From Streptomyces sp. NRRL WC-3618 (GTDB taxonomy: Bacteria; Actinomycetota; Actinomycetes; Streptomycetales; Streptomycetaceae): a stretch of DNA of 64,000 nt. Where the stretch lies: the NCBI RefSeq assembly GCF_001280005.1, contig NZ_LGDW01000188.1, positions 1 to 64,000 on the forward strand, read 5' to 3'. Below the pieces are notes generated by a model. That model was not told the DNA's origin. It searched no databases and was given only the letters and a program-made list of their open reading frames with translations. This document shows positions 16,393 to 24,623 of the stretch, one piece after another. Both the position numbers and the translations under genes were made by a program. Numbering within the stretch: position 1 is the stretch's first letter; each line of letters opens with the position of its first letter.

Positions 16393-16827
16393 TCAGCCGC
16401 TGATCTCCCGGTGCGCGGAGCCTCCGCCGATGGAGACCTTGCGGGGCTTGGCGCGCTCGGCGATCGGGATCCGCAGGGTCAGCACTCCCGCGTCGTAGTC
16501 CGCCTCGATGTGCTCGGTGTCCAGGGTGTCGGCCAGGACGAGCTGGCGGGAGAAGACACCCAGGGGGCGCTCGGAGAGCTCCATCTGCACGTCGTCCGCC
16601 CGGGGGACGGGCCGTCGCTCGGCCTTGACGGTGAGCATGTTCCGCTCGACGTCGATGTCGATCGCGTCCTTGGCGACGCCGGGCAGGTCGAGGGCGATCA
16701 CGTACTCCTCGCCCTCCCGGTAGGCGTCCATGGGCATCGTCGACGGCCGGGACCACGTGCCGGTCGTGTTCAGGAGCTGCTGGGTGAGCCGGTCGAGCTC
16801 ACGGAACGGGTCGGTGCGCATCAACAT
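16393..16827 (-). CDS. hsp18: Small heat-shock protein Hsp18 (Hsp20/alpha-crystallin)
   Basis: A 144-residue small heat-shock chaperone that holds unfolding proteins in an ATP-independent oligomer. The alpha-crystallin domain runs from about residue 31 ([19 protein letters not shown]) to about 130 and ends with the canonical GVLTLRIPI segment; an IxI-like tail follows. The start is ATG 16827 with GGAGG 9 nt upstream. It is divergent from rheA, and the shared promoter has a perfect RheA operator, so expression should be heat-induced by loss of RheA binding, as known for Streptomyces albus hsp18. Confidence 0.92.
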   Translation of the reverse strand: MLMRTDPFRELDRLTQQLLNTTGTWSRPSTMPMDAYREGEEYVIALDLPGVAKDAIDIDVERNMLTVKAERRPVPRADDVQMELSERPLGVFSRQLVLADTLDTEHIEADYDAGVLTLRIPIAERAKPRKVSIGGGSAHREISG

Positions 16828-16897
16828 GGTCGAACACCTCCAAGGTTCGGGCTGGGGCACTTGCCGCCAATGCGTTCACCTGTCTTCGGTTGTAACA

Positions 16898-16916
16898 TGT
16901 CATCCAAGTGATGACA
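16898..16916. promoter_or_regulatory. RheA operator
   Basis: TGTCATC-N5-GATGACA is a perfect inverted repeat identical to the RheA operator described for Streptomyces albus hsp18. It lies between hsp18 and rheA and can control both. An extra GATGACA half-site occurs at 16938-16944, 18 bases before the rheA start. Confidence 0.92.
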
Positions 16917-16961
16917 AGTGGAGTCGTCGTTGATGCGATGACATCGCGTGTTGGAGGCTCG

Positions 16962-17693
16962 ATGACCCTTGACGATCAGCCCATTTCCGGGGCCCACGGG
17001 CTCACCCCCACGTCCTTCCTCGCCGCCGCCACCGCGCTGAACACGATCCACGAAGCGCTGCACACGGCCCGTGGCTCGCGGGACGGAGCGCGCTCCGGGC
17101 CCGGCCGGCGGAGCGGCACGGAGACGGGCTCGGAGGCCGGTTCGCAGACAGGTTCGGAGACGGGCTCGGCGGAGGTGCTCGCCGCGCTCGTGCTGCTCCG
17201 CGAAGTCCGCGATCAGCTGGCCGAGTGGGAGCCGGGCCTGATCGAGGAGGCCCGGGAGGCGGGCGCCAGCTGGGCGGACCTGGCCCACCCCCTCGGCGTC
17301 TCCAGCCGCCAGGCCGCCGAACGCCGCTACCTGCGCGTACGCCCCGGAACCCCGGGGTCCACGGGCGAGCAGCGGGTACGCGACACACGCGACCGCCGCG
17401 CCGCCGCCCGTACGGTCACCACCTGGGCCCGCGCCAACGCCGCCGACCTGCGCATGCTCGCCGGCCAGATCACCGCGCTCACCGACCTCCCCGCCGGCGC
17501 CCGCACCCCGCTCGCCGAGCTCACCGCCGCCCTCGCCGACAACGACACGGCCGCCCTTGTCGGCCCCCTGACAGTCACCCACGCATATCTGGCGTCCGCC
17601 CACCCGGACCTCGCGGCGCGCGTCGACGACGTAGCCCGCCACACCGAACGACTCCGTGACGACATCGGCAGGCAGCGCCAGAGCGGGGCGTGA
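16962..17693 (+). CDS. rheA: RheA-like thermosensing repressor of hsp18
   Basis: A 243-residue protein divergent from hsp18, matching the position and type of RheA, which senses temperature directly and releases the hsp18 operator on heating. A helix-turn-helix-like stretch is at about 105-125 (SWADLAHPLGVSSRQAAERRY). The start is ATG 16962 with GGAGG 6 nt upstream; the longer frame from 16908 runs through the operator and is unlikely. Residues about 52-70 are a Gly-Ser-Glu-Thr repeat encoded by near-identical GACGGGCTCGGAG units, a linker expansion that may vary between strains. Confidence 0.85.
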   Translation: MTLDDQPISGAHGLTPTSFLAAATALNTIHEALHTARGSRDGARSGPGRRSGTETGSEAGSQTGSETGSAEVLAALVLLREVRDQLAEWEPGLIEEAREAGASWADLAHPLGVSSRQAAERRYLRVRPGTPGSTGEQRVRDTRDRRAAARTVTTWARANAADLRMLAGQITALTDLPAGARTPLAELTAALADNDTAALVGPLTVTHAYLASAHPDLAARVDDVARHTERLRDDIGRQRQSGA

Positions 17694-17735
17694 CCGCCGC
17701 GCGCCGTCACGCACCCACCGGACCCACCTGGGACG

Positions 17736-18575
17736 TCACGGCCACGTCCGGCAGCCCTGGGTCGGCCAGTGCGGGTCCTCCCAGCGGGCGGGGCCGGTGA
17801 GGCCCAACAGCCGTACTCCGTGCAGGAGTTCCTCGGTGCCGGGCTGCCCCCGCAGCCGCGCGGGTGCGTGACGCACCAGCCAGGCCGCGAGCCCGGTGCG
17901 CATGTCGTCCGCGTGGTCGTCCTCCCACATGGTCCAGGGAAGCTCGTCCCTCAGCAGGTCGTACTCCCACCGGGCAGCCGCCTCCGCCAAGTGCCGGTCG
18001 GCCACCGGGTGTTCGAGGCCCTCCCAGACGGTGAGCCACGGGCTGATCACGGCGGACGCCTCGGTGCACAGCGCGAGGAGCTCGTGAACAGGGGCAACAG
18101 GGTCCGGGTCGATGAGGCTGTGAGCCCACCAGGCGTGCAGGAACTCCCACACCGCCGCGCTCTGGCGCACCGGCCACCGTGGCCAGTCGCCCCGAGCGAA
18201 CGAGCGTCCGACCTCGTCCATGCGGTACGGCTCCACGAGGCCGCCCGCCAGCGCCCTGGCGAACTGGGGCAGGACGCGGCGCAGCACCGCGCCGTGGTCC
18301 TCCCAGTCGGGGGCATGCCACGTGCGATACAGCAGGTCCGGGTCGAGCTCCACGTCCGGGACCTTCAGCAGGGCGAGCTCCTCCGCGCTGCCCCAATGGC
18401 ATGTGCACTGAACCTCGTTGGCGCGTGCGGTCATCCCGCGAAAGGCGCCGTCCAGGCGATCCAGGGCACGGTCGAGCCGAAGTCGGGCGGGGGCAAAAGA
18501 GGAAGTGGGGACGAGAGGGGAGGTTGGGAAAGAGGAAGTCGGTGTGTCGGCGTGGTTCGTTTCTGCCGGGTTCAT
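17736..18575 (-). CDS. Conserved hypothetical protein
   Basis: A soluble protein of 279 residues, rich in Trp (PDWEDHGAVLRRVLPQFARAL, GDWPRWPVRQSAAVWEFLHAWWAHSL). No catalytic motif or membrane segment is recognised; it appears all-alpha. The first 30 residues are a Pro/Ser/Thr-rich leader, and ATG at about 18434 (MTARANEV) is an alternative start. It is convergent with rheA. Confidence 0.65.
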   Translation of the reverse strand: MNPAETNHADTPTSSFPTSPLVPTSSFAPARLRLDRALDRLDGAFRGMTARANEVQCTCHWGSAEELALLKVPDVELDPDLLYRTWHAPDWEDHGAVLRRVLPQFARALAGGLVEPYRMDEVGRSFARGDWPRWPVRQSAAVWEFLHAWWAHSLIDPDPVAPVHELLALCTEASAVISPWLTVWEGLEHPVADRHLAEAAARWEYDLLRDELPWTMWEDDHADDMRTGLAAWLVRHAPARLRGQPGTEELLHGVRLLGLTGPARWEDPHWPTQGCRTWP

Positions 18576-18644
18576 CGTGTCGGCACAGCCTCACGGGACT
18601 CCAACTGGCTTCCGCCGGTCGAAGATTGCGATCCTAGTCGCCGC

Positions 18645-19136
18645 CTACCTCCAGCCCGCCAGCGAAATCAGCGGCCCGCCGTCGAGATAGCGACGCAGGG
18701 CGCCCGCGCTCGTGCGCACGAACTCCCCCGGGAGCGCGTCGACTTCGACCCAGCGGACGTCGGCGTGCTTGTCGGGTTCGCGGTTCTCGGGCTCGCCGGT
18801 CCAGTCGTGGGCGGCGAAGACGACGGTGAGGTAGCCGTTGGGAGCCTGCACGCCCTGGGCGCCGTGGACGACGTGGACGAGTTCCAGGGCCTCCGGTTTC
18901 ACCCGCAGGCCGGTCTCCTCGTACAGCTCGCGCACCGCCGTGTCGGTGATGGGCTCGCCGGGTTCGCTCTTGCCGAGGGGGAGGTCCCACATGCCCTGGC
19001 CGAACTTGGCGCGCGGGCCGCGCTGGAGGAGGACGACGCGGCCCGCCGCCCTGTCGTGGACGATGACGGCCGCGACCAGCACGGTCATGGAGCCGAGGGC
19101 GGGCGCGAGGGCGAGGGGTGTGCGGTTGTCGGTCAT
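18645..19136 (-). CDS. Nudix hydrolase
   Basis: A 163-residue Nudix hydrolase. The Nudix box is complete: GKSEPGEPITDTAVRELYEETGL (about residues 55-77), with the REXXEE core that binds the metal. It cleaves nucleoside diphosphates linked to another group; whether the substrate is an oxidised nucleotide or a sugar nucleotide cannot be told. ATG 19136 follows TAGACT by 10 nt with no ribosome binding site, suggesting a very short or absent leader. It is divergent from the hypothetical gene at 19182. Confidence 0.85.
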   Translation of the reverse strand: MTDNRTPLALAPALGSMTVLVAAVIVHDRAAGRVVLLQRGPRAKFGQGMWDLPLGKSEPGEPITDTAVRELYEETGLRVKPEALELVHVVHGAQGVQAPNGYLTVVFAAHDWTGEPENREPDKHADVRWVEVDALPGEFVRTSAGALRRYLDGGPLISLAGWR

Positions 19137-19181
19137 GGTGCGCCGGAGTCTAGGGCGGCCCACTGACATCGGGTTCCGTGA

Positions 19182-19985
19182 GTGAACACCAGGGGAATGC
19201 TCACCGGCATGGACAGAGCGAAGCCCCGAGCGGACACCAGGGCGGAGATTCTCGCAGGGCAGTTGCGTGCGGCCGAGGTGCTGATCGACCTCATGGGGGC
19301 GCGGCTTCCGCCAGTCGGCTGGTCGCTCGGGGAGGAACCCGTGCTTTACGGGGTCGTCCCTTTCGAGTTGAGCGACCAGGAGCACTACGCCGCGTTCTCC
19401 CACTGGGCCGCTGTTCTGGGGACGGAGCTTCGGACCGAGTCCGGCGTGGCTCGCATACCGATGGACGACAGCTCCGATTCAAGCTATTCGACGGGGCGGA
19501 CCGAGGAACGCCACTGGGAGGGGCTGGAGGTGGAAGCGACCCGGAATGGCGTGCGGGTCGGGTTCTCCAGACATGTGGCACCCGGTACGGCCGCGCGGGC
19601 ACGTGTGCCCGAGGCCGGACGGGTTCCTTCGTCGGACCCGGTCCACCGCGCCCAGCTCCAGGCCATGACAGCGCTCGTACAGCTGCTGAACGCCGGTCTG
19701 CCGTCGGCGACCTGGCAGATCCGTCGCACTCGTGGAGAGCCGGAACTGTCCGGCAGCCTGCCGTGGGCCCGCCGCAAGCAGGCTCCGGAGGAGCTGGCCG
19801 AATGGGCGGACTTCCTCACGACCTCGGTGCGCTACGGGCGCGACAAGCGGGACCTGGGCTACCACCGTTGGGGCGAGGTCACCGGCAGTGCCCACGGCGT
19901 CCCCGTCACCGTTCAGGCGACGACGCGACCTCCTTGGCGGGTCGTCTGGCAGAGGCTGCGCGACCGTCTGAGTCCGCGTCAGTAG
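19182..19985 (+). CDS. Hypothetical protein with two similar halves
   Basis: A 267-residue unrecognised protein. Residues about 30-80 (LIDLMGARLPPVGWSLG ... FSHWAAVLGTELRTE) and about 160-215 (LVQLLNAGLPSATWQIR ... LAEWADFLTTSVRYG) have the same pattern: a hydrophobic helix, a LP..W strand, then a Trp-containing helix. This indicates an internal duplication. Start GTG 19182 or ATG 19209; neither has a strong ribosome binding site. Confidence 0.55.
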   Translation: MNTRGMLTGMDRAKPRADTRAEILAGQLRAAEVLIDLMGARLPPVGWSLGEEPVLYGVVPFELSDQEHYAAFSHWAAVLGTELRTESGVARIPMDDSSDSSYSTGRTEERHWEGLEVEATRNGVRVGFSRHVAPGTAARARVPEAGRVPSSDPVHRAQLQAMTALVQLLNAGLPSATWQIRRTRGEPELSGSLPWARRKQAPEELAEWADFLTTSVRYGRDKRDLGYHRWGEVTGSAHGVPVTVQATTRPPWRVVWQRLRDRLSPRQ

Positions 19986-20043
19986 GCGGCCGTCCACGGC
20001 CACACACGCCATAAACCTGCGTCCATCCCTCCCATTTCTTCTC

Positions 20044-21240
20044 TCACCCCCGTCGCAGCAGCGGACGTTCCACCAGGACGTACGACGTGAGGGCCGCGGC
20101 GATCGTCGCCGTCAGGCCCATCGGCAGCAGCTGGTCGTCCGCGACACCGAGGTCGGAGAGGAGGCGGATGACGGGGTAGTGCCACAGGTACATCCCGTAG
20201 CTGAGGTTCCGGCCGACCCAGGCGAGCGCCCCGACCGACAGCAGGCGGGACGGCCACGATCCCGGGAGCAGGTCCAGCGCCGTCACCACGGTGGCCGACA
20301 GGACGGCGGCGACCAGGAAACCGGCGGTGTACCAGACCGGGTTCCACGCGCTCGCCTCCGCGATCGGGATCCGCCAGGCGATCAGCCCCAGCAGCGCGAA
20401 CGCGGGCCAGCACAGGCGTCCCGCCCAGCGGCGCAGCACCGCCAGCCGCGGGTCGTCGGCGCGGAGGCGGGCCAGGACCACGGCCGCCAGCGCGCCGATC
20501 AGGAGCTGGTCGGCGCGGGTGTCGGGGCCGTTGTAGATGCGGTGGGCCGCCGTGGGGTCCCACAGGGCGAGGCGCCAGAGCAGCGGCAGGACGCACAGGG
20601 CGGCCACCCAGGCCAGTACCTTCCGTGCCGTGGTGTGCCGTAGGAGCACCAGCAGCAGGAGCGGCCAGGCCAGGTAGAACTGCTCCTCCACCCCCAGCGA
20701 CCAGGTGTGGCTCAGCGGGGAGGTGAGGTCGGAGTACGAGCCGGCCTCGCCCGCCCGTACGAGGTTGACCACCGACATCGCGGCCAGTGCCGCCGCCGTC
20801 CACGCCCCGTCGAACAGCGGCAGCGGGAACGCCAGGGACAGGAGCGCGGTGACCGCGCACATCGTCAGCAGGGCCGGCCCGAGCCGCAGCCACCGGCGCC
20901 GGTAGAACCGCCGCAGGTCGATACCGCCGGTGCGGGCGTACTCGGCGATCAGCAGGCGGGTGATGACGAAGCCGCTGAGCGTGAAGAAGACGTCCACGGC
21001 CACCGAGCCGCCGGGCAGCGGACCCGGCTTCACGTGGTAGACGATCACCAGTACGACCGCGACCGTCCGAAGTCCGTCCAGCCCCGCCACCCGCCCACCA
21101 CCACGCGACGCCGACGGAAAGCCCCGCCCGCCGCCGGATCTGCGCCGCGGTGGCGCCACCCGCTCGAGCAGGGGCTGCGGGCTCCGCTCCATGGCCGAGT
21201 CAGCCGTGTCTACCGTGCTCCGGTCGGTGGGGGTGCTCAT
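20044..21240 (-). CDS. OafA-type membrane acyltransferase (acyltransferase 3)
   Basis: A 398-residue integral membrane acyltransferase with about ten membrane segments. Family signatures are present: GLDGLRTVAVVLVIVYH, in which the final His of the first segment is catalytic, GGSVAVDVFFTLSGFVIT, RRFYRRRWLRLGPAL, and HTWSLGVEEQFYLAWPLLL. Such proteins transfer acetyl or other acyl groups to surface polysaccharides or exported natural products. The N-terminal 50 residues are an Arg/Gly-rich cytoplasmic leader. It is divergent from the AI-2E transporter gene. Confidence 0.9.
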   Translation of the reverse strand: MSTPTDRSTVDTADSAMERSPQPLLERVAPPRRRSGGGRGFPSASRGGGRVAGLDGLRTVAVVLVIVYHVKPGPLPGGSVAVDVFFTLSGFVITRLLIAEYARTGGIDLRRFYRRRWLRLGPALLTMCAVTALLSLAFPLPLFDGAWTAAALAAMSVVNLVRAGEAGSYSDLTSPLSHTWSLGVEEQFYLAWPLLLLVLLRHTTARKVLAWVAALCVLPLLWRLALWDPTAAHRIYNGPDTRADQLLIGALAAVVLARLRADDPRLAVLRRWAGRLCWPAFALLGLIAWRIPIAEASAWNPVWYTAGFLVAAVLSATVVTALDLLPGSWPSRLLSVGALAWVGRNLSYGMYLWHYPVIRLLSDLGVADDQLLPMGLTATIAAALTSYVLVERPLLRRG

Positions 21241-21408
21241 AACGACCGCGCCTGCCCAGCCGCGGCGGAGTCACACAAAGTCTTATGGTCCTCACAGGTT
21301 CGACGCGACCGGCCCGCGCCCTCTCTCCCAGCCGGTCTACTCTGTCGCCGCGTACAGCGATCGGCCATGCGGGTGAACGGCCATGTGGGTGAGCGGAGAC
21401 GAACCAGA

Positions 21409-22608
21409 ATGAACAGCCGTACCGGAGACTCCCGGAGAGTCGGCGGCAGCAGAACCAGGCAGCCGGGGCGGCGCGGTCCACGGATCCACCGGACGCGTAC
21501 GACCGTACGCACCACCGGCGCGTCCATGAACGCGCCGAACGCGCCGAACGTCCCGCTCCTGTCGGAGCCCGCCCGGCGGGTCGCCGCCGGAAGCGTGCTG
21601 CTGCTCCTGGTGAGTGGCGTGATCACCGTGGGGGTGTGGTTCTGCATCACGTTCCAGACCGTCGTCACGCCGGTGCTGCTCGCGCTGCTGCTGTCGGCTC
21701 TGCTGGGGCCGTTCTACCGGCGCCTCGTCCGGATGAAGGTCAACAAGTCGCTCGCCGCCGGGCTGGCCTGCGCGGCCGTACTCGTCGTGATGGGCGGGGC
21801 CGCGTACATCGTGGCGACCTCCCTGATCGACAGCGGTGACCAGATCATCAGCTCGGTGCAGCACGCGGCGAGGGATCTCAGCGAGCGGTTCGAGACCGTC
21901 GGCAAGGGACTGGACGAACTCGCCACCAACGCCAAGGACCTGCTGTCCAAGTTCGGCGGCACCGCGCTCTCCGGTGTGCTGAGCGGTGTCAGCCTGCTCA
22001 CCGAGATGACCGCCACCGCAACTCTCGCGCTGCTGCTCCTCTTCTTCTTCCTCCGCGACTCCGACAAGGCCATGGCCTCGCTGCACACGCTCGCGCCCCG
22101 TGACTCCGGCGCGACCCTGGAGGTCATGGCCCGCCGCGCCTTCCAGGCGATCGAGGGCTTCATGCTGGGGACGACGATCATCGCGTTCATCGACGCCGTC
22201 TGCATCACCGTCGGCCTGCTGATCCTCCAGGTGCCGGGCGCCATCGGGCTCGGGGCGCTGGTGTTCATCGGCGCGTACATCCCCTATCTCGGCGCCTTCC
22301 TCTCGGGCGCGGTCGCGATCCTCGTCGCGTTCGCGGACGGCGGGGTCGACACCATGCTGTGGGTACTCGGCTTCGTCGTCGCGGTGCAGTTCCTCGAGGG
22401 GAACGTGCTCCAGCCGATCATCCAGAGCCGTACGCTCCAGATGCACCCGGCGGTGATCCTCCTGGCCCTCACGGCCGGCGCCTCCCTCTCCGGCGTCCTC
22501 GGCATGCTCCTGTCCGTACCGCTGACGGCGGCGGCCTTCGGGGTGCTCTCGGAAATGCGCGGACGGTACGAGGGAGGAACCGGCCGAGACGCCGAGGCGA
22601 CGCGCTGA
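21409..22608 (+). CDS. AI-2E family transporter-like membrane protein
   Basis: About 399 residues. After a basic leader of about 55 residues come two segments (VLLLLVSGVITVGVWFCITF, VVTPVLLALLLSALLGPFYRRL), a periplasmic helical region (about 150-215), then five or six segments ending in LSGVLGMLLSVPLTAA. The GAYIPYLGAFLSG and LEGNVLQPII motifs are typical of the AI-2E/PerM family, which exports or regulates small molecules. ATG 21409 is preceded by GGAG at 10 nt; ATG 21526 is a shorter alternative. Confidence 0.82.
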   Translation: MNSRTGDSRRVGGSRTRQPGRRGPRIHRTRTTVRTTGASMNAPNAPNVPLLSEPARRVAAGSVLLLLVSGVITVGVWFCITFQTVVTPVLLALLLSALLGPFYRRLVRMKVNKSLAAGLACAAVLVVMGGAAYIVATSLIDSGDQIISSVQHAARDLSERFETVGKGLDELATNAKDLLSKFGGTALSGVLSGVSLLTEMTATATLALLLLFFFLRDSDKAMASLHTLAPRDSGATLEVMARRAFQAIEGFMLGTTIIAFIDAVCITVGLLILQVPGAIGLGALVFIGAYIPYLGAFLSGAVAILVAFADGGVDTMLWVLGFVVAVQFLEGNVLQPIIQSRTLQMHPAVILLALTAGASLSGVLGMLLSVPLTAAAFGVLSEMRGRYEGGTGRDAEATR

Positions 22609-22695
22609 CCGGACAGTGGTGGGAACGGGGGCGGGGCACCGGCGCCACTTCAGCAGCGGCACTTGGCGCCGCCGAACGCATCACGCGTAGCGAAG

Positions 22696-22740
22696 GGAAA
22701 CGTCAGCATGGAGAACGTCAGCATGGAGAACGTCAGCATG
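22696..22740. repeat. Tandem 15-bp repeat of the translation start region
   Basis: The unit GAGAACGTCAGCATG occurs twice (22711-22725, 22726-22740) after a degenerate first copy GGGAAACGTCAGCATG. Each unit ends in an in-frame ATG and carries its own GGAG/GGGA sequence at a workable distance, so three nested starts are possible for the acetyltransferase gene. Confidence 0.75.
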
Positions 22741-23280
22741 GAGTCAGCGAGGCTGGTGCTCCGGCGGTTCACCCCGGCGGACGCGCCGGCATTGGCGGCG
22801 TACCGGTCGGATCCCGAGGTGAGCCGGTATCAGGGCTGGGAGGCGCCGGTGCCGTTGGCGGAGGCCGAGCCGCTGGCGGCCAGTTTCTCGGCCGGGGACC
22901 CGCGCGCTCCGGGGTGGTTCCAGTACGCCGTCGAGCGGCGGGACGTGCCCGGGCTGATCGGCGATGTCGGGGTGTGCCGGAGCGAGGACGGACGGCAGGC
23001 CGTGCTGGGCTTCACGTTCGCGCCGGAGTTCCAGGGACATGGGTACGCCACCGAGGCGGTCGCGCGGATCGTCGGGTTCCTGCTGGCGGAGGAGAAGCTG
23101 CACAGGCTCTCGGCGGGCTGCGACGCGCGCAACGTCCGCTCGGCCAAGCTGCTGGAACGCGTGGGATTCCGCCGCGAGGGCCACCTCGTCCAGAGCCTGT
23201 GGGTCAAGGGGGAGTGGACCGACGACGTCCTCTTCGGCCTCCTCGCCACGGAGTACGAGGGTACGCGGGACGGTCGCTGA
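22708..23280 (+). CDS. RimJ/RimL-type GNAT acetyltransferase
   Basis: An acetyltransferase of 190 residues of the ribosomal-protein/aminoglycoside type: SARLVLRRFTPADAPALAAYRSDPEV at the start, the acetyl-CoA loop FQGHGYATEAVA, and the typical closing ARNVRSAKLLERVGFRREGHL. The start is ATG 22708 with AAGGGA 9 nt upstream. The next two in-frame ATGs (22723, 22738) are created by a tandem repeat and could also initiate. The acyl acceptor is unknown. Confidence 0.85.
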   Translation: MENVSMENVSMESARLVLRRFTPADAPALAAYRSDPEVSRYQGWEAPVPLAEAEPLAASFSAGDPRAPGWFQYAVERRDVPGLIGDVGVCRSEDGRQAVLGFTFAPEFQGHGYATEAVARIVGFLLAEEKLHRLSAGCDARNVRSAKLLERVGFRREGHLVQSLWVKGEWTDDVLFGLLATEYEGTRDGR

Positions 23281-23297
23281 GCCCGCGCGGGAACCGG

Positions 23298-23543
23298 TCA
23301 CCGCCCCGCGCGGCAGGCCGGGGGCGAGATGTGCGCAACGGGGTCGGCGTCGAGTTGCAGGGCGTCCCGTAATCGGAAGAGCGAGTCCAACTCCGCGTGC
23401 TGCGCGAACCGTTGGAGGAGGGTGCCGATGAGCCGGTCGTCGCCGGCTCGCACCGCGCGGACGATGCAGGGTATGCCCCCGCAGTCGTCGGTGCGGTGGG
23501 TGTCCGTCTGGTTCTGCGTGTGCCCCTGCGTGTGCTTCTGCAT
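23298..23543 (-). CDS. Possible small hypothetical protein
   Basis: An 81-residue frame beginning with a His/Gln/Thr-rich segment and continuing as a plausible helical protein (RLIGTLLQRFAQHAELDSLFRLRDALQL). On the minus strand TACGAA stands 6 nt before the ATG, which would make the mRNA leaderless, and TTGACT lies just upstream of it. Two cysteines occur in DDCGGIPCIV. The frame is convergent with the acetyltransferase gene. It could be a chance frame. Confidence 0.4.
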   Translation of the reverse strand: MQKHTQGHTQNQTDTHRTDDCGGIPCIVRAVRAGDDRLIGTLLQRFAQHAELDSLFRLRDALQLDADPVAHISPPACRAGR

Positions 23544-23689
23544 GTGCTTTTCGTAGCACCCTGGGAGTCAATGCCGGGCACGCGGGCGCTCGTTCGGGTG
23601 AAAGGCCTACGAGGGACGCTTGCAGGGTGGCGGGACAGGCAACGCGCGCGACAGTCGCGTCGAACCTCAGTTCGTGACGTTCGGCGAGC

Positions 23690-24124
23690 TCACGCCTGGT
23701 CCTTCGCCTGGTCCTTCGTGTCGATCTCGGCGATCAGCGCCTCGATCCGGGCCCTGATCTCGTCGCGGATGGGACGGACGGCCTCGACGCCCTTGCCGGC
23801 CGGGTCCGTCAGCGCCCAGTCGAGATACTTCTTGCCGGGGAAGACCGGGCAGGCGTCGCCGCAGCCCATCGTGATGACGTAGTCGGAGGCCTGGACCGCC
23901 TCGGTGGTGAGGATCTTCGGCCTGGCGCCGGCGATGTCGACACCCGCTTCCTTCATCGCCTCGACCGCGGCGGGGTTGACCTGGTCTCCGGGGACGGAGC
24001 CGGCGGAGCGGACCTCGATCCGGTCGCCCGCGAGGTGGCTGAGGAAACCGGCGGCCATCTGCGAACGCCCGGCGTTGTGGACACAGACGAACAGCACAGA
24101 GGCGAGCGGGCCGGAGGAGGTCAT
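23690..24124 (-). CDS. arsC: Arsenate reductase (low-molecular-weight phosphatase fold)
   Basis: A 144-residue arsenate reductase. The P-loop Cys14-VHNAG-Arg20-S is the CX5R nucleophile site, and the distal Cys pair (MGCGDAC, about residues 90-94) provides the resolving cysteines of the ArsC group. The general acid is in the DWALTDPAGK loop. It converts arsenate to arsenite for export. It is divergent from arsR at 24258, with a promoter region rich in TTCAGCTC repeats between them. Confidence 0.9.
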   Translation of the reverse strand: MTSSGPLASVLFVCVHNAGRSQMAAGFLSHLAGDRIEVRSAGSVPGDQVNPAAVEAMKEAGVDIAGARPKILTTEAVQASDYVITMGCGDACPVFPGKKYLDWALTDPAGKGVEAVRPIRDEIRARIEALIAEIDTKDQAKDQA

Positions 24125-24182
24125 GGAGTCGTCCTTTTCGGGGCTCGGATCGTCCCCGCGTGTGCGGGGCTGTGGTTCCCAG

Positions 24183-24241
24183 GGCTCAGCTCGGTTCAGC
24201 TCATTTCAGCTCAGCCCAGGCTGGTATCAGTTAAAGCTGAT
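24183..24241. promoter_or_regulatory. ars divergent promoter with direct repeats and inverted repeat
   Basis: Several TCAGCTC-type direct repeats lie between about 24183 and 24215. They are followed by an inverted repeat ATCAG-TTAAAG-CTGAT (24226-24241), with another ATCAG at 24250-24254. This is the likely ArsR operator controlling arsC on one side and arsR-aquaporin on the other. Confidence 0.55.
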
Positions 24242-24257
24242 GTGACAGTATCAGTCC

Positions 24258-24572
24258 ATGCTGAAGTCGGTCGACGCTGATCTGATGCGGGTTCTCGCTG
24301 ACCCGCTCCGCCTCCGGATCGTCACCCTGCTCGCCAAGGAGACGCTCTGCAGCACCCATCTGATCGAGGAGACGGGGGTCAGACAGACCAACCTCTCCAA
24401 CCACCTGAAGGTCCTGCGCGAGGCCGGGGTCGTGGACACGGAGCCGTGCGGCCGGTTCACCTACTACCGGCTCAGGCCCGACGTCCTCGCCTCCCTCGCG
24501 GACGGCTTCGCCGACCTGGCGGAGACCGCACGCGCCACGGCCGAGAACAACGTCAAACGGTCCTGCCCTTGA
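24258..24572 (+). CDS. arsR: ArsR-family metalloregulator
   Basis: A 104-residue winged-helix repressor (LADPLRLRIVTLLAKETLCSTHLIEETGVRQTNLSNHLKVLREAGVV). Cysteines at about residue 30 (ETLCS), 66 (TEPCGR) and 103 (RSCP) could bind As(III). The start has no Shine-Dalgarno; transcription probably begins at or just before the ATG. It is followed by the aquaporin gene, with which it likely forms an operon, and is divergent from arsC. Confidence 0.85.
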   Translation: MLKSVDADLMRVLADPLRLRIVTLLAKETLCSTHLIEETGVRQTNLSNHLKVLREAGVVDTEPCGRFTYYRLRPDVLASLADGFADLAETARATAENNVKRSCP

Positions 24573-24623
24573 TCTCCGCCCTTGATCTCCGCCGCCTGCG
24601 GCGACCGCATTGAAGGAGTCCTG

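Noticed and set aside
16908..16961. Earlier in-frame starts for rheA
   Set aside because: They fall inside the operator and lack a ribosome binding site, whereas ATG 16962 has GGAGG at 6 nt.
20707..21408. N-terminal extension of the AI-2E transporter frame
   Set aside because: It is antisense to the acyltransferase gene and has no signal of coding; the transporter core begins after 21526.
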